This document shows, one piece after another, positions 53,799-63,107 of a stretch of 64,000 nt of DNA. The position numbers were made by a program, and so were the translations under genes. The DNA is taken from the NCBI RefSeq assembly GCF_021390595.1, contig NZ_JAJEJR010000002.1:124001-188000 (forward strand), given 5' to 3'. Positions within the stretch are counted from its first letter, which is position 1, and each line of letters begins with the position of its first letter. The notes under the pieces are model-generated. The model had not been told where the DNA came from and made no database searches. It saw nothing but the letters and a program-made list of their open reading frames with translations. This DNA comes from Paraburkholderia sp. HP33-1 (GTDB taxonomy: Bacteria > Pseudomonadota > Gammaproteobacteria > Burkholderiales > Burkholderiaceae).

Positions 53799-54108
53799 GT
53801 CACTCTCCTTAATGGGAGACTTTGACGCCGTGTCACAACGATTCCGGTGCGTTACACGGCCGTCGCATTTCCAGGGTCTTCGGTTGCGCGCTGGCGCTTC
53901 GCATCACTTTGAAACGGTTTTCAGTGTCAGAAGCTTCCCGCCGGTTGTCAACCGACTCAGTCAAAGATCTGGGACACAGTTGGCGTCCGGCGTAGGGGGG
54001 TTGGAAAACTGGATGGAAAGTCCTTTGGGATCGTTATAACGCCTTCTAAAGTCGCCACGGCGATACCGCATTACCCCAAAAAAAATAACTCTCACGACGT
54101 GGTCACGA
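53799..54108. other. Intergenic region before the broken GNAT gene
   Basis: This part shows no supported gene. A 36-codon minus-strand frame (53961-54071) exists but has no recognisable family. Base composition is lower in GC than in the flanking operons, and the region continues into eroded sequence. Confidence 0.4.
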
Positions 54109-54415
54109 TTCTTTGATCGCTATGAGTTCATGACGGCCCTCGTAGCTGAACGCGACGGCGAGTTACCCGGATTCGCACACTTCCTCCTGAATCGGAGCAC
54201 CACTCAGCTTGGACCCAGTTGCTATGTGCAAGACCTTTTTTACCTCGGCCGCTGCGCGAGGCAATGGCGTGGCTACGGCGCTGATATCTACCAAAGTTTG
54301 AAAACGGCGGTCGCGCGCTTCGGCTAGTACTTTTGCTGACGGAACTATGCCCGCAGCGCAATTTCGCAACTCGGGGTTACGTCGTGTCTGTACGCTGCCA
54401 CACACACTTTTGAAG
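54109..54415 (+). pseudogene. Degenerate GNAT acetyltransferase
   Basis: The reading frame starting near 54109 gives FFDRYEFMTALVAERDGELPGFAHF, then STTQLGPSCYVQDLF, a clear GNAT central strand. In a run of six Ts at 54236-54241 the frame slips; reading one base earlier recovers FTSAAARGNGVATALI, the acetyl-CoA loop (R-G-N-G-x-A). A stop (TGA at 54299) and further shifts follow, and the expected C-terminal strands appear only in pieces up to about 54415. The N-terminus is also missing. It is a broken remnant of a GNAT gene of the type with the STTQLGPSCY motif. Confidence 0.8.
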
Positions 54416-54788
54416 GCACGTGGTCATTCGATGGTCAGGGGCAGGACGCTGGGCTCTCCACTCCGCGTCTCCACATCCGGAGTCTCCTCACCGTTTTGGT
54501 GTCCGTGAGTTGACGAACGTCTCTTGTTTTAGGCAGAGGCGACGTTTGAATATGCGTCCCGGAGCGCGCGCGAATGGCAGGAGGTGGCCCGGACTATGCC
54601 GCACGCAGATGTCACTGCTGAATCCAACGCTGCTGAAACCCCCGCTTCCCCGCACAAGAAATGCAAACGCTCAATGCAACCAGCAAAGATTGGTGCGGAC
54701 TCGAATGGTCCGCGTGAGTGCCATTAAATCAAACGCTCGGACAAGTGTCCGATCAGCAATTCGAAGCTGGCGCCATCAAAGGAGACAG
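54416..54788. other. Intergenic region after the broken GNAT gene
   Basis: No supported gene was seen in these 373 bases. A plus-strand frame from 54420 to 54920 is rich in Arg and Ser, has no family likeness and overlaps the oxoamine-synthase gene, so I treat it as noise. This may be remnant sequence like the preceding stretch. Confidence 0.45.
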
Positions 54789-55994
54789 CTACGACGCCGC
54801 CTTTGCACCGATGCTTTCCATTACCGCGATGGCATGATCGATTTGGGCCCTGGTATGGCCGGCATTCATCATGAAACGCAGTCGTGCTTGTCCGAGTGGC
54901 ACGGCCGGAAACTGGACTGAGTCGACATGGACACCTTCTTCACGTAGTACGTTGACGTAACGTACGCATAGTTCCGTGTCGCCGATCAGCACGGGAACGA
55001 TTGCCGTCTCGGTCGACAGCAGCTGATATCCGAGCGGTCGTATGCGCTCGATGAAATAGCGCTGGTTGTCCCACAGTTTTTGCCGCCGTTGCGGCTCTTC
55101 GGCCATCAGGTCGAGGGCGGCCAGTAGGGCGCTAGCCTGGTCCGGCGGCGGCGGGCAGGTAAAACCATACGCGGAACTGGAAAGCCGGATCACGTCAGCC
55201 ATCTCGCGATCAACTGCCACGAACCCGCCAATGGCGCCAAATGCCTTGCTCAACGTGCCCATCTGGATGATATGGGGGCTGTAGCAACTGAAATGTTCCG
55301 AGGTGCCGCCGCCATGCTCGCCTAGCACGCCGGTAGCATGCGCATCATCGATATAGAGGATGGCGCCATAGCGCTCGGCCAGCGCCACCAGGTCCGGCAA
55401 GGGAGTAATCGTCCCTTCCATGCTGAACACGCCGTCGCTGACGATGATTGGTGTGGTGCCGTCCCCCGCCTTCAGGAGCGACTCCAGATGATTCATGTCG
55501 CAGTGTCGGTAGGTGCGGCGCAGTGCGCCGGACATCTGGATGCCTTCCCGAATGCTGATGTGATTGAACTCATCCGAGTAGTAAGCATATTTGCGGCGAG
55601 TCTTCGGGCGGTAGCCGTGTAAGCGCGCCAGCGTAGAAGCTTTGACCAGCGTCGAAAGCACGCCGAGATTGGTCATGTAGCCAGTCACGAACAGCACTGC
55701 GTCGCTTTTGTGCTTGAGTGCACCCAGGCGCGCCTCCAGTTCGCGATAGACGTCCAGATCGCCGCCCAGAAGGCGCGACTCGCAGTTACCGACGCCATAG
55801 CGATCCAGCCCCTGCTTGGCGGCAGTCACCAGCCGGGGATGATTCGCCAGCGCCAGATAATTGTTCGAACTGAACGAAACGAATTGACGCCCGTTCGACA
55901 TGAAGGTCGGATCCGGCAGTGTCGCGTGAACGTCAGATACGTGGTGAAGAGTGTGGCTTTTCAGCCATTGGGCGATTTCGCCTAAGTCATGCAT
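54789..55994 (-). CDS. Alpha-oxoamine synthase family enzyme (AONS/KBL/SPT-like)
   Basis: The product is 401 residues from the ATG at 55994. It is a PLP fold-type I enzyme with K250 in MGTLSKAFGAIGG, the Asp-Ala-His motif in LYIDDAHATGVLG, and H144 near the PLP ring (DEFNH). Family members condense an amino acid with an acyl-CoA or acyl-ACP (biotin, 2-amino-3-ketobutyrate, sphingolipid or CqsA-type signal synthesis). A stretch of about 20 residues at 117-138 (LVKASTLARLHGYRPKTRRK) seems extra compared with the usual fold. TTG 56033 upstream in frame is an alternative start. No acyl carrier or partner gene is adjacent. Confidence 0.82.
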   Translation of the reverse strand: MHDLGEIAQWLKSHTLHHVSDVHATLPDPTFMSNGRQFVSFSSNNYLALANHPRLVTAAKQGLDRYGVGNCESRLLGGDLDVYRELEARLGALKHKSDAVLFVTGYMTNLGVLSTLVKASTLARLHGYRPKTRRKYAYYSDEFNHISIREGIQMSGALRRTYRHCDMNHLESLLKAGDGTTPIIVSDGVFSMEGTITPLPDLVALAERYGAILYIDDAHATGVLGEHGGGTSEHFSCYSPHIIQMGTLSKAFGAIGGFVAVDREMADVIRLSSSAYGFTCPPPPDQASALLAALDLMAEEPQRRQKLWDNQRYFIERIRPLGYQLLSTETAIVPVLIGDTELCVRYVNVLREEGVHVDSVQFPAVPLGQARLRFMMNAGHTRAQIDHAIAVMESIGAKAAS

Positions 55995-56033
55995 TATCGT
56001 GTTTTCCGTTTTGGCCCGGAATGCGTCGAACAA

Positions 56034-56612
56034 TTCCCGATTGTCAATCTGGCTCCACGGGGTGCGGATCAGGTCGGATAATCGCGCAGGATCCTCGTGG
56101 CTTCATAGCCGGTCGTCGAAGGCCGTTTGTGCCCGCCAGTACAATTCGTCATCGCTTTGCCCCGTTTGACGGCCCAAGTCGATCTGCGGATTGCAGCGAT
56201 CCGTTTGCTCTCGATCAACCGAACGTCTGATCTGCCAGAAGGTCCCGATGCCCGCCGTGCCCCTAATTCGGGGTTCGATGCGGTCTACCCTACGCGGTGC
56301 TCGGCTAAGAGTCAGCGATTTTACTGTAAGTAGTGGGCTTCGCAACTTCATGCCCCGCCAATGCCAAAAAGCTCCGGCGATTGACGGGCGAAGGTCCGTT
56401 ATCCGAACCGTCATTCGGGCAATGACAATCTCACCGGCGGCTTACGAGATTCGAACAGTCGCTCGTTAGCGCCATTCCCTTTCTCTCGTCTCATGTCTTC
56501 AGTACAGCGAGTTGGAGTGCTCAAATGGTGATCCGTCGACAACAACCGCAAACCTGTTTCGTGTAAGCGCAATGATCTAAATCCACCAGACCGAAACTAG
56601 CAGCACAACTTC
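56034..56612. other. Intergenic region, 579 bases
   Basis: The oxoamine synthase frame stays open upstream to about 56106 without an ATG, reading ARLSDLIRTPWSQIDNREL, so the true start could be TTG or the gene could be truncated at its 5' end. From 56106 to 56612 I see no convincing gene; several 60-100 codon frames on both strands lack family features. Confidence 0.4.
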
Positions 56613-57503
56613 TCAACGGACCGGCATAGCCGGCTCGTCTCCCCATAAGCGAATGATCTCGTCGACAAACCGCTGAATCGCAAGGTGGCGGCTGTGCCGA
56701 AGGTTCCTTATGATGCCGATCTCACGGTAGAACGTTTGGGCGCCGAGATCCAGGGCAGTCAGCCCGTTCGGCCATGCACGCAACCCGATCGTCCTGGGTA
56801 CGAGCGCAACTCCTACGCCGTTGGCGACCATCGAGGCAATTCCATGCAGGTCGACAATTTCGATGACGTCCTGAACAACAACACGTTCCCGGGAAAGAAA
56901 CTGGTCCACCAATTGCCCCCCAAATGAGCTTCGCGCAAGGCGAATGAAGGGCGTGCGCTCCACCGCGGTTTGCCACCGCATTCCGGCCATCGATTCGGGT
57001 ACGAGCAGCACAAATGGCTCAAATGCTAACCGCTGCCATTCGAAATTGTCGGGTAGTGTGAAGGGCGGTCGGCTGACCACTGCAAGGTCGATGTCAGCCT
57101 CATCGAGCTGGCCGAGCAGCATAAGGCCGCCTCCCGTCACGATCTGAACCCGCCATGCTGGAAACGCTTCGCGGAACGCCGCGACTGGCTGGGCCAGCAC
57201 CGACTCCTGGGCCGATGCGATCGCGCCGACGCGCAATGTGCCGGTATTTTCCGCAATGCTGGGTTGTTTCAGCAAACGGGCATATACGCCTAACATCTCC
57301 GCGCCTAGCGCGTGCGCTTCCTCACCCGCCTTTGTCAGGCATGGCGTTCGCCCGGACCGGTCGAATAGTTTGACGCCAAGTTCCTCCTCCAGCCGCTGGA
57401 TCTGTGAGCTGACTGCTGACTGGGTCAGGCCGATGCGTGCCGCAGCCGCCGAGAAGGTTCCGTGTTCCACCACAGCTATCAAGGTCTTCAGTTCGCGCAA
57501 CAT
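56613..57503 (-). CDS. LysR-family regulator, likely of the glucarate operon
   Basis: The product is 296 residues. The N-terminal winged helix is MLRELKTLIAVVEHGTFSAAAARIGLTQSAVSSQIQRLEEELGVKLFDR, and a LysR substrate-binding domain fills the rest (residues 90-290). It is divergent from a glucarate dehydratase-like gene with 142 bases between the starts, and AT-rich palindromic sequence lies between. Control of the sugar-acid genes in response to glucarate or a related acid is the likely role. Confidence 0.92.
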   Translation of the reverse strand: MLRELKTLIAVVEHGTFSAAAARIGLTQSAVSSQIQRLEEELGVKLFDRSGRTPCLTKAGEEAHALGAEMLGVYARLLKQPSIAENTGTLRVGAIASAQESVLAQPVAAFREAFPAWRVQIVTGGGLMLLGQLDEADIDLAVVSRPPFTLPDNFEWQRLAFEPFVLLVPESMAGMRWQTAVERTPFIRLARSSFGGQLVDQFLSRERVVVQDVIEIVDLHGIASMVANGVGVALVPRTIGLRAWPNGLTALDLGAQTFYREIGIIRNLRHSRHLAIQRFVDEIIRLWGDEPAMPVR

Positions 57504-57505
57504 CT

Positions 57506-57547
57506 CGATATATCGAATATTTCTATGGATGGGATCGAAATATATCG
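57506..57547. promoter_or_regulatory. Palindromic AT-rich candidate operator
   Basis: CGATATATCG (57506-57515) is itself a perfect palindrome, and ATATATCG (57540-57547) repeats its right half 25 bases on. The pair lies between the LysR gene and gudD, at the LysR start side. It is a candidate autoregulatory/activation site for the LysR protein. Confidence 0.5.
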
Positions 57548-57645
57548 TTTTACTCTTGATATTGATAGATCTAACCTAGCCGGCCAAATACGCGAGTCCA
57601 GTCGGACCACGAGTCAACTCAGTCAACTACCCCAGAGAGCAGCGA

Positions 57646-58923
57646 TTGAAAATCAGGCAGGTTAGAGTCACACCGGTCGCCGTCAGGAATCCGCCACTAC
57701 TGAACAGCGGCGGGCTTCACTCCCCCTATACGGTGCGATCGATCATCGAGGTCGAGGCTGACAATGGCCTCGTGGGCCTTGGCGAAACCTTCGGCGACCA
57801 AATGGTGCTCGATCGCCTGAATGTGGTTCGCGAGAGTTTGGTGGGACTAAGTCCGTTCGACCTGAACGCGCTTCGGCAACTTACCCGGACGCAGGCCCCG
57901 CATCACGGTTCGGATAGGTTCCGCTTCATGCCGGGATCATGGAACGGCAACCCGACAGACGCGAAGATCTTTGGCGCATTTGAGGTCGCATTCCTCGATC
58001 TTCAGGCACGACACCTCGGTATTCCGCTTTGTGAGTTGCTCGGTGGCGCGGTACGCCAGGAAGTGCCATTTTCGGCCTACCTGTTTTTCAAATACGGCAC
58101 TGACTATGTACGCACGGTTGATCCGGAATACACCGGGGAAGATCCGTGGGGCGAGGTGATGGGCGTCGACCAGCTTGTCGGCGAAGCGCGCCGCATGATT
58201 GACCTGTATGGATTTCGCAGCATCAAGGTCAAGGCGGGCGTCCTCACGCCCGAGGAAGACGTTGCGTGTATCAAGGCCCTGAGGAAGGCGTTTCCCGATC
58301 ACCCGTTGCGCCTCGATACCAATGGCGGCTGGTCGCAGGACACGGCACGCCGGATGGCGGAACTGCTCGAAGGCGATCTCGACTATTACGAGGATCCCAC
58401 CCCGGGTCTGGGTGGTATGGCGGATCTGCATCTTGCGACCGGACTGCCGCTTGCTACCAACATGGTAGTGACGGATTTCGACGAATTCCGCCGGAACATC
58501 ACCGTGAATGGTGTCCAGGTGATCCTGTCGGACCACCACTATTGGGGCGGATTACGCGCAACCCAGCAACTTGCGCATCTGTGCGAGATGTTCGATATCG
58601 GCCTGTCGATGCATTCCAACTGCCATCTCGGGATCAGCCTGATGGTCATGACGCACATCGCAGCCGCGACGCCGAATCTGACTTATGCATGCGACACGCA
58701 CTATCCGTGGTTCACGGAAGAGTTGCTGGTCGGTGGCCGGGTACCGATCCGGGAAGGTAACGTCGCCGTTCGCGACCTGCCGGGCATTGGTGTCGAACTG
58801 GACCGGAAGGCGCTGGAAGAACTCCATCAGCAGTATTTGAGCTGCGGCTCCAGCGGCCGCGACGACGTTGCACAGATGCGCAAATTCAAGCCCGAGTGGG
58901 AGCGCAAAAAGCCGCGGTTCTGA
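57646..58923 (+). CDS. Glucarate dehydratase-family enzyme (enolase superfamily)
   Basis: The product is 425 residues, close to E. coli GudD. Catalytic landmarks are in place: K194-x-K196 (SIKVKAG), metal ligands D224 (LRLDTN), E249 (YYEDP) and N272 (ATNMVV), and the Asp-His dyad D296 (SDHHYWGG) with H323 (SMHSNCHLG). The enzyme dehydrates D-glucarate or L-idarate to 5-keto-4-deoxyglucarate. The start is TTG at 57646, with AGAGAG upstream. GudX-type paralogues of weaker activity exist, so the symbol is left open. It leads a transporter and porin set. Confidence 0.88.
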   Translation: MKIRQVRVTPVAVRNPPLLNSGGLHSPYTVRSIIEVEADNGLVGLGETFGDQMVLDRLNVVRESLVGLSPFDLNALRQLTRTQAPHHGSDRFRFMPGSWNGNPTDAKIFGAFEVAFLDLQARHLGIPLCELLGGAVRQEVPFSAYLFFKYGTDYVRTVDPEYTGEDPWGEVMGVDQLVGEARRMIDLYGFRSIKVKAGVLTPEEDVACIKALRKAFPDHPLRLDTNGGWSQDTARRMAELLEGDLDYYEDPTPGLGGMADLHLATGLPLATNMVVTDFDEFRRNITVNGVQVILSDHHYWGGLRATQQLAHLCEMFDIGLSMHSNCHLGISLMVMTHIAAATPNLTYACDTHYPWFTEELLVGGRVPIREGNVAVRDLPGIGVELDRKALEELHQQYLSCGSSGRDDVAQMRKFKPEWERKKPRF

Positions 58924-58963
58924 TCAGGCACTGACGCGGTTACTGAGGGAGGAGACAGGAACA

Positions 58964-60367
58964 ATGAACAGAAAAATTTGGGCAACAGTTGCATTTTATG
59001 GGTCGGGTGAAATCGCCAATAACTTCATCTATGGGATGGGGGCGATGTTCCTGCTGAACTACTACACGGATGTGGCGGGCATCCCGGCTGCCGCCGTGGG
59101 AACGCTTCTGCTCCTGATCCGGATCTTCGACGCGGGCGCGGATATCTGGGCGGGACGCGTGGTTGATCGCACCAACACGCGATGGGGCCGCTTCCGTCCA
59201 TACCTGATCTGGTGTGCGGTCCCGCTCGCTGTCGCGAATGTCCTGGTGTTTTCAGTGCCTCAGCATTGGACGGACGCTCTCAAACTGGTGTATGCGTACG
59301 TCAGTTACGGGCTGCTTGGCCTTCTGTTTTCATTCGTCAGCATTCCATATGGATCACTGTCGACGGCAATCAGCCAGGAATCTCGGGTGAGGGCAATGCT
59401 CGGGGTGTCGCGCGAAGTGGTGGCCTCTCTGACCGCGATTTTTCTTGCGGTTGTAATTGCTCCGCAGATCCATCACCACGCGGCTCAAGACGGAGAGTCG
59501 CTGCATGCAATATATACGCGTTACCTGATCATTTTCGGACTCGTCGGCGTGGTGTCGTACGCTGTTTGCTTCGCCGGCACGAAGGAAACGATTGAATACC
59601 GCAAGGACACGCGAACGCTCGGGAGCAGTTTGCGGACTGTTTTCAGGAATCGTGCACTGTTGTTCATCTGTCTAGCGCAAATCTGTATCGTGGCGGCATA
59701 TTTCTCGATGAATGCCACCATCATCTTCTTTGCCCGATACGTGCTCAGGAACACCGAAGTGCTCATCGAGATCGTGGTCGCGCGAAAGCTGCTTGGCATG
59801 CTCGTTGGGGTTCCGCTGTCCGCCTGGCTTGTGAAGCACTTCGGCCGCAAGGGCGCGTTCATGGTTGGACTGGGGGCGTACATCACCGGCTTCGTGCTGC
59901 TGTATTGCTTTCGCACCACGGACATTTCGCTGATCCTTGCATTCTTCAGTGTGATCTCCGTCGGCCAGATGCTCACTGCCTCAATGGCCTTCGCGCTGCA
60001 GTCCGACACCGTGGAGTACGGGGAGTACATGACGGGCGAACGTGTCGAGGGCATGAGTTACGCGTTCTTCTCATTCGCGCGCAAGTGTGGGCAGGCGCTC
60101 GGCGGAGCGATTCCCGCGTTCGTCCTTGCGGCCTCGGGGTATGTGCCGAACCTCGCTAACCAGAGCGCCGGTACTGTGTCGGGAATCTACACTGCGCTGA
60201 CGCTCGTACCGGCGTCGCTGCTGGGTCTAACGATGCTTGCGTTCATTTTCTACCCGCTGACAGAGCGTCGGTACGCCGAAATCGTGACCGGTATTCAGGA
60301 GCGCCGTCAGCGGGAGGTGGCGGAGCTCGCCTGCGACGATGGCCGGGTTCCTTCCACAGTGCGTTAG
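58964..60367 (+). CDS. GPH-family MFS transporter (glycoside/hexuronide:cation symporter)
   Basis: The product is 467 residues with about twelve membrane helices. TM1 FYGSGEIANNFIYGMGAMFLLNYYTDVAG and the TM2-3 loop DAGADIWAGRVVDRTNTRWGRFRPYLIW (D-R-T-x-T-R-W-G-R-F-R-P) are diagnostic for the GPH family, which includes melibiose, xyloside and glucuronide carriers. A GAGGAGG ribosome site precedes the ATG at 58964, 40 bases after the dehydratase gene. It probably imports the sugar acid degraded by that enzyme. Confidence 0.93.
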   Translation: MNRKIWATVAFYGSGEIANNFIYGMGAMFLLNYYTDVAGIPAAAVGTLLLLIRIFDAGADIWAGRVVDRTNTRWGRFRPYLIWCAVPLAVANVLVFSVPQHWTDALKLVYAYVSYGLLGLLFSFVSIPYGSLSTAISQESRVRAMLGVSREVVASLTAIFLAVVIAPQIHHHAAQDGESLHAIYTRYLIIFGLVGVVSYAVCFAGTKETIEYRKDTRTLGSSLRTVFRNRALLFICLAQICIVAAYFSMNATIIFFARYVLRNTEVLIEIVVARKLLGMLVGVPLSAWLVKHFGRKGAFMVGLGAYITGFVLLYCFRTTDISLILAFFSVISVGQMLTASMAFALQSDTVEYGEYMTGERVEGMSYAFFSFARKCGQALGGAIPAFVLAASGYVPNLANQSAGTVSGIYTALTLVPASLLGLTMLAFIFYPLTERRYAEIVTGIQERRQREVAELACDDGRVPSTVR

Positions 60368-60570
60368 ACCTGCCTGCACAGGCGGGATTCCGGTTGCTGC
60401 ATGAGTCTCGAGGAAAGCGGTCTCGTTCTTGAGTGCGTGATGTAGGGATTTGGGTGCGCGTCGTGCGGTGCGTACCCACCAAGGGAGTTTTCGGAGTCGG
60501 CAGTATAGCGACGTCAGCCTTCGGGCGATGCGAAGGTCAATTTGTTAGGATGACTAGGAAAATATAGAAG

Positions 60571-61809
60571 ATGAAGAAAAATAACCAGGTAAAGCTCGCT
60601 GTGGCCGCTGCCGTGCTGATGAATGCAGTGCCGGCTTTTGCACAAAGCAGCGTGACGCTGTATGGTCTCGTCGATGAGGGGATTAGCTATCTGAGCAGTT
60701 CGGCGTCGAAGGGCAAAACCAGCGGTGGTCATTCCCAGGTCAGCATGGTTAGCGGCGTGTGGATGGGCAGTCGCTTTGGCCTGAAAGGTAGCGAAGATCT
60801 GGGTGGCGGCACGAAGGCCATCTTTACGTTGGAAAACGGCTTCAACGCCACGAACGGCGCATTGAAAACGAGCAATACACTGTTCAGTCGCCAGGCCTTT
60901 GTTGGTATGGCCAACGACAGCTACGGCACCTTGACGGCGGGCCGCCAGTATACGTCGTACTATCAGTTGCTCGCGCCGTTCAGCCCGACCACGTGGCTCA
61001 CCGGCTGGTCCGGCGCGCACCCGGGTGATATTGACGGCCTCGACACGACCTTCCGTGCCAACAACACGCTGAAGTACACCTCGCCCACGCTCTATGGCTT
61101 CACGGTAAGCGGTTCGTATTCGCTGGGCGGCGTGGCCGGAAGCACGAATGCGGGTTCGTCCATTTCGGCTGGCGTTCAGTACGCGCAGGGTCCAATCGGG
61201 TTCGCTACCGGGTTCCAGCGCGGCAACAACTCGAATTCGAGTGGCAACGTGTGGGGCGCTAACTCCACGATGCAAGACGGCCTTGATTCGAATAACAATG
61301 GTGCCCAGCAAGGACTCTCGGCGGTCAACAATGGCTACGCGCAGAACAAGGCCCAACAGCGCTTTGCTGTGATCGGCGCCTACAAGTTCAGCCAGGGTTT
61401 TGACATCACTGCGTCCTACTCGAACGTGCAGTACCTTCCGGGCATCCTGTCCGCCGGACTGTTCCGCAACGAGGCGATCTTCAATACCGGTGGCATCGTG
61501 ATGCACTGGAAGGCAACCCCAGTACTCGACCTCGCGCTGGGCTACGCCTACACGGCGGCAACGAAGGCGAACACCATCACGGACGCAGCCAGGTACAACC
61601 AGATCAGCGCATCTCAGTTCTACTCGCTGTCCAAGCGCACAGGTTTGTATTCAGTTGAAGGCTACACGCGCGCAAGCGGTAAGACGCTGGGCTCGGGTGG
61701 AACTAGCGTCATCAACGCTACCGCGACGGTCGGTGACGGTCAGAACAGCACGCCGTCGTCCTCGCGCAGCCAGGTTGCGGTTGCCGTCGGTATGATCGCC
61801 AAGTTCTAA
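60571..61809 (+). CDS. Gram-negative porin (OmpC-like, Burkholderia type)
   Basis: The product is 412 residues. The signal peptide MKKNNQVKLAVAAAVLMNAVPAFAQ is followed by SSVTLYGLVDEGIS, and the chain ends ...MIAKF with the outer-membrane terminal Phe. RFGLKGSEDLGGGTKAIFTLENGF is the usual first loop. Its position after the GPH transporter suggests that it admits the sugar acid across the outer membrane, though 203 bases separate the genes, so it may have its own promoter. AGGA lies about ten bases before the ATG. Confidence 0.92.
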   Translation: MKKNNQVKLAVAAAVLMNAVPAFAQSSVTLYGLVDEGISYLSSSASKGKTSGGHSQVSMVSGVWMGSRFGLKGSEDLGGGTKAIFTLENGFNATNGALKTSNTLFSRQAFVGMANDSYGTLTAGRQYTSYYQLLAPFSPTTWLTGWSGAHPGDIDGLDTTFRANNTLKYTSPTLYGFTVSGSYSLGGVAGSTNAGSSISAGVQYAQGPIGFATGFQRGNNSNSSGNVWGANSTMQDGLDSNNNGAQQGLSAVNNGYAQNKAQQRFAVIGAYKFSQGFDITASYSNVQYLPGILSAGLFRNEAIFNTGGIVMHWKATPVLDLALGYAYTAATKANTITDAARYNQISASQFYSLSKRTGLYSVEGYTRASGKTLGSGGTSVINATATVGDGQNSTPSSSRSQVAVAVGMIAKF

Positions 61810-61940
61810 TCACTCAGCCAGCGAGCCGGCACACCTGTGGGGCGGTTGAATCCGCCCGCCGACAACAGTCGCTCATCACTCATCGTTGGTTGCGCATCTG
61901 CTGCTCTATCGGCTGTTTGTCTCGAATGAGGCGCGAAACT

Positions 61941-61979
61941 CGGGAGGGCATTAGACAGGCGTGTCGGCATGCCCTCCCG
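61941..61979 (-). terminator. Hairpin terminator after rpsU
   Basis: An 11-bp perfect stem, CGGGAGGGCAT (61941-61951) with ATGCCCTCCCG (61969-61979), lies just past the rpsU stop. On the minus strand it is followed by AGTTTCG, a short T-run, so it probably ends the rpsU transcript, perhaps inefficiently. Confidence 0.65.
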
Positions 61980-61990
61980 CGAGCTTCCGG

Positions 61991-62203
61991 TCAGTACGCT
62001 TTCTTCGGCGGCATCGACCGTTTTATCTGCTTTCGTAACCTGGCCACAGCCGCTGCTTTCTTTCGCTTGCGCTTCGCAGTTGGTGTTTCATAAGCCATCC
62101 TTGCCCGCAGTTCCTTTAACAGGCCGGTGTTCTCGATCGAACGTCGGAAGCGGCGCAACGCGACTTCCACCGGTTCGTTCAGCTTTGGGGTTACGGTAGT
62201 CAA
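61991..62203 (-). CDS. rpsU: 30S ribosomal protein S21
   Basis: The product is 70 residues and is recognised from [19 protein letters not shown], then [18 protein letters not shown] and a basic C-terminal tail ending PPKKAY. S21 acts in translation initiation, helping mRNA base-pair with 16S rRNA. The start is TTG at 62203, seven bases after AGGAAA; the open frame to 62503 is not a real extension. In Burkholderiales extra S21 copies are common, and this one sits 511 bases from a cold-shock gene facing away. It is probably not the housekeeping copy in the dnaG-rpoD operon. Confidence 0.95.
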   Translation of the reverse strand: MTTVTPKLNEPVEVALRRFRRSIENTGLLKELRARMAYETPTAKRKRKKAAAVARLRKQIKRSMPPKKAY

Positions 62204-62713
62204 TTCTTTTCCTGGTTGTGAGTTTGCGTCGTGAATCGTCCGGACGTCCGCGACGGTATTCGCTGCTCTATTCCGTTGCCGATGAATGCCGTCTGATGAA
62301 GGGGGTAAAGACCCGATCGGTTCTCTTTGTGGGCCGCGATTCTTGCTCTCGTGGTGCGTACGATAACCCTCGATGGCATTGGATATAGTTCGAATTCCCG
62401 ATCGAAGAAGGCGAAGCGCCGCAACCGGCGAGCGGCCACTATACGCTCGATTCCCTGCTAGGTAACAACATTTATCACTCAATGACGGGCCAATTCCGCG
62501 CAATTCGTGCTGTTACGTTTGGTATCGCGAAAGCGGTTGACCCGGTCCAGTTATACGCGTATCGTTCGCCGTTGAAGTATTCAGGAAGTTCAATTGGTGT
62601 CCGTCTTATATCCGCCGCTTGCGCGGAATTCGTTGTCCTCTTTTTCCCTCTTGATGCTTCCCCGTCGCCATGTGGAACGGGAATGTTCAATATATTTTCT
62701 TGAGGGATTCATC
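62204..62713. other. Divergent control region of rpsU and the cold-shock gene
   Basis: The 510 bases hold both promoters and, on the right, a long untranslated leader expected for a CspA-type mRNA. No gene was supported here. I could not identify a clear cold-box by eye, and no palindrome or repeat stood out. Confidence 0.5.
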
Positions 62714-62917
62714 ATGAATACCGGTATCGTCAAGTGGTTCAACGAAAGCAAGGGCTTTGGATTCATCACTCCGGACGCGGGCGGGGAAGACCTGTTTGCG
62801 CATTTTTCGGAAATCTCGGGTGACGGATTCAAGACGTTGACTGAAAACCAGAAGGTCAGCTTCGAGACGAAGCGTGGCCCGAAGGGCCTTCAGGCATCGA
62901 ACATCAAGCCGCTTTAA
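62714..62917 (+). CDS. Cold-shock protein (CspA family)
   Basis: The product is 67 residues: [21 protein letters not shown], with RNP1 (KGFGFI) and RNP2 (LFAHF) of the cold-shock domain. It binds single-stranded nucleic acid and loosens RNA structure at low temperature or in stationary phase. GAGGG lies upstream of the ATG at 62714. The neighbouring rpsU suggests a translation-adaptation module. Confidence 0.96.
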   Translation: MNTGIVKWFNESKGFGFITPDAGGEDLFAHFSEISGDGFKTLTENQKVSFETKRGPKGLQASNIKPL

Positions 62918-63107
62918 TTCAATCAGGCGTCCGCTGTCCCAAGCATCGGACGCCGCCCTGTCGCAGAAGCGCACCGGCCGGCTTTTTTCGGCTCCAGGAG
63001 CGCTTCCCAGTCTGCATTCATCCCCGACTTGCTATCGCATCCGAACGAGTCAGCGTCCCCCTCCGGGACAAAGGAGTCCTGCATTCATTTTAATTCCACT
63101 GGTAATC

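Noticed and set aside
53961..54071. 36-residue minus-strand frame starting MRYRRGDFRRRY.
   Set aside because: It has a start and a weak ribosome site but no recognisable family and lies in eroded sequence.
54420..54920. Plus-strand frame of 166 codons.
   Set aside because: It is Arg/Ser-rich, overlaps the supported oxoamine synthase gene and shows no domain.
56103..56470. Several overlapping frames of 60-100 codons in the gap before the glucarate LysR gene.
   Set aside because: None has a ribosome site or domain; conflicting frames on both strands suggest non-coding DNA.
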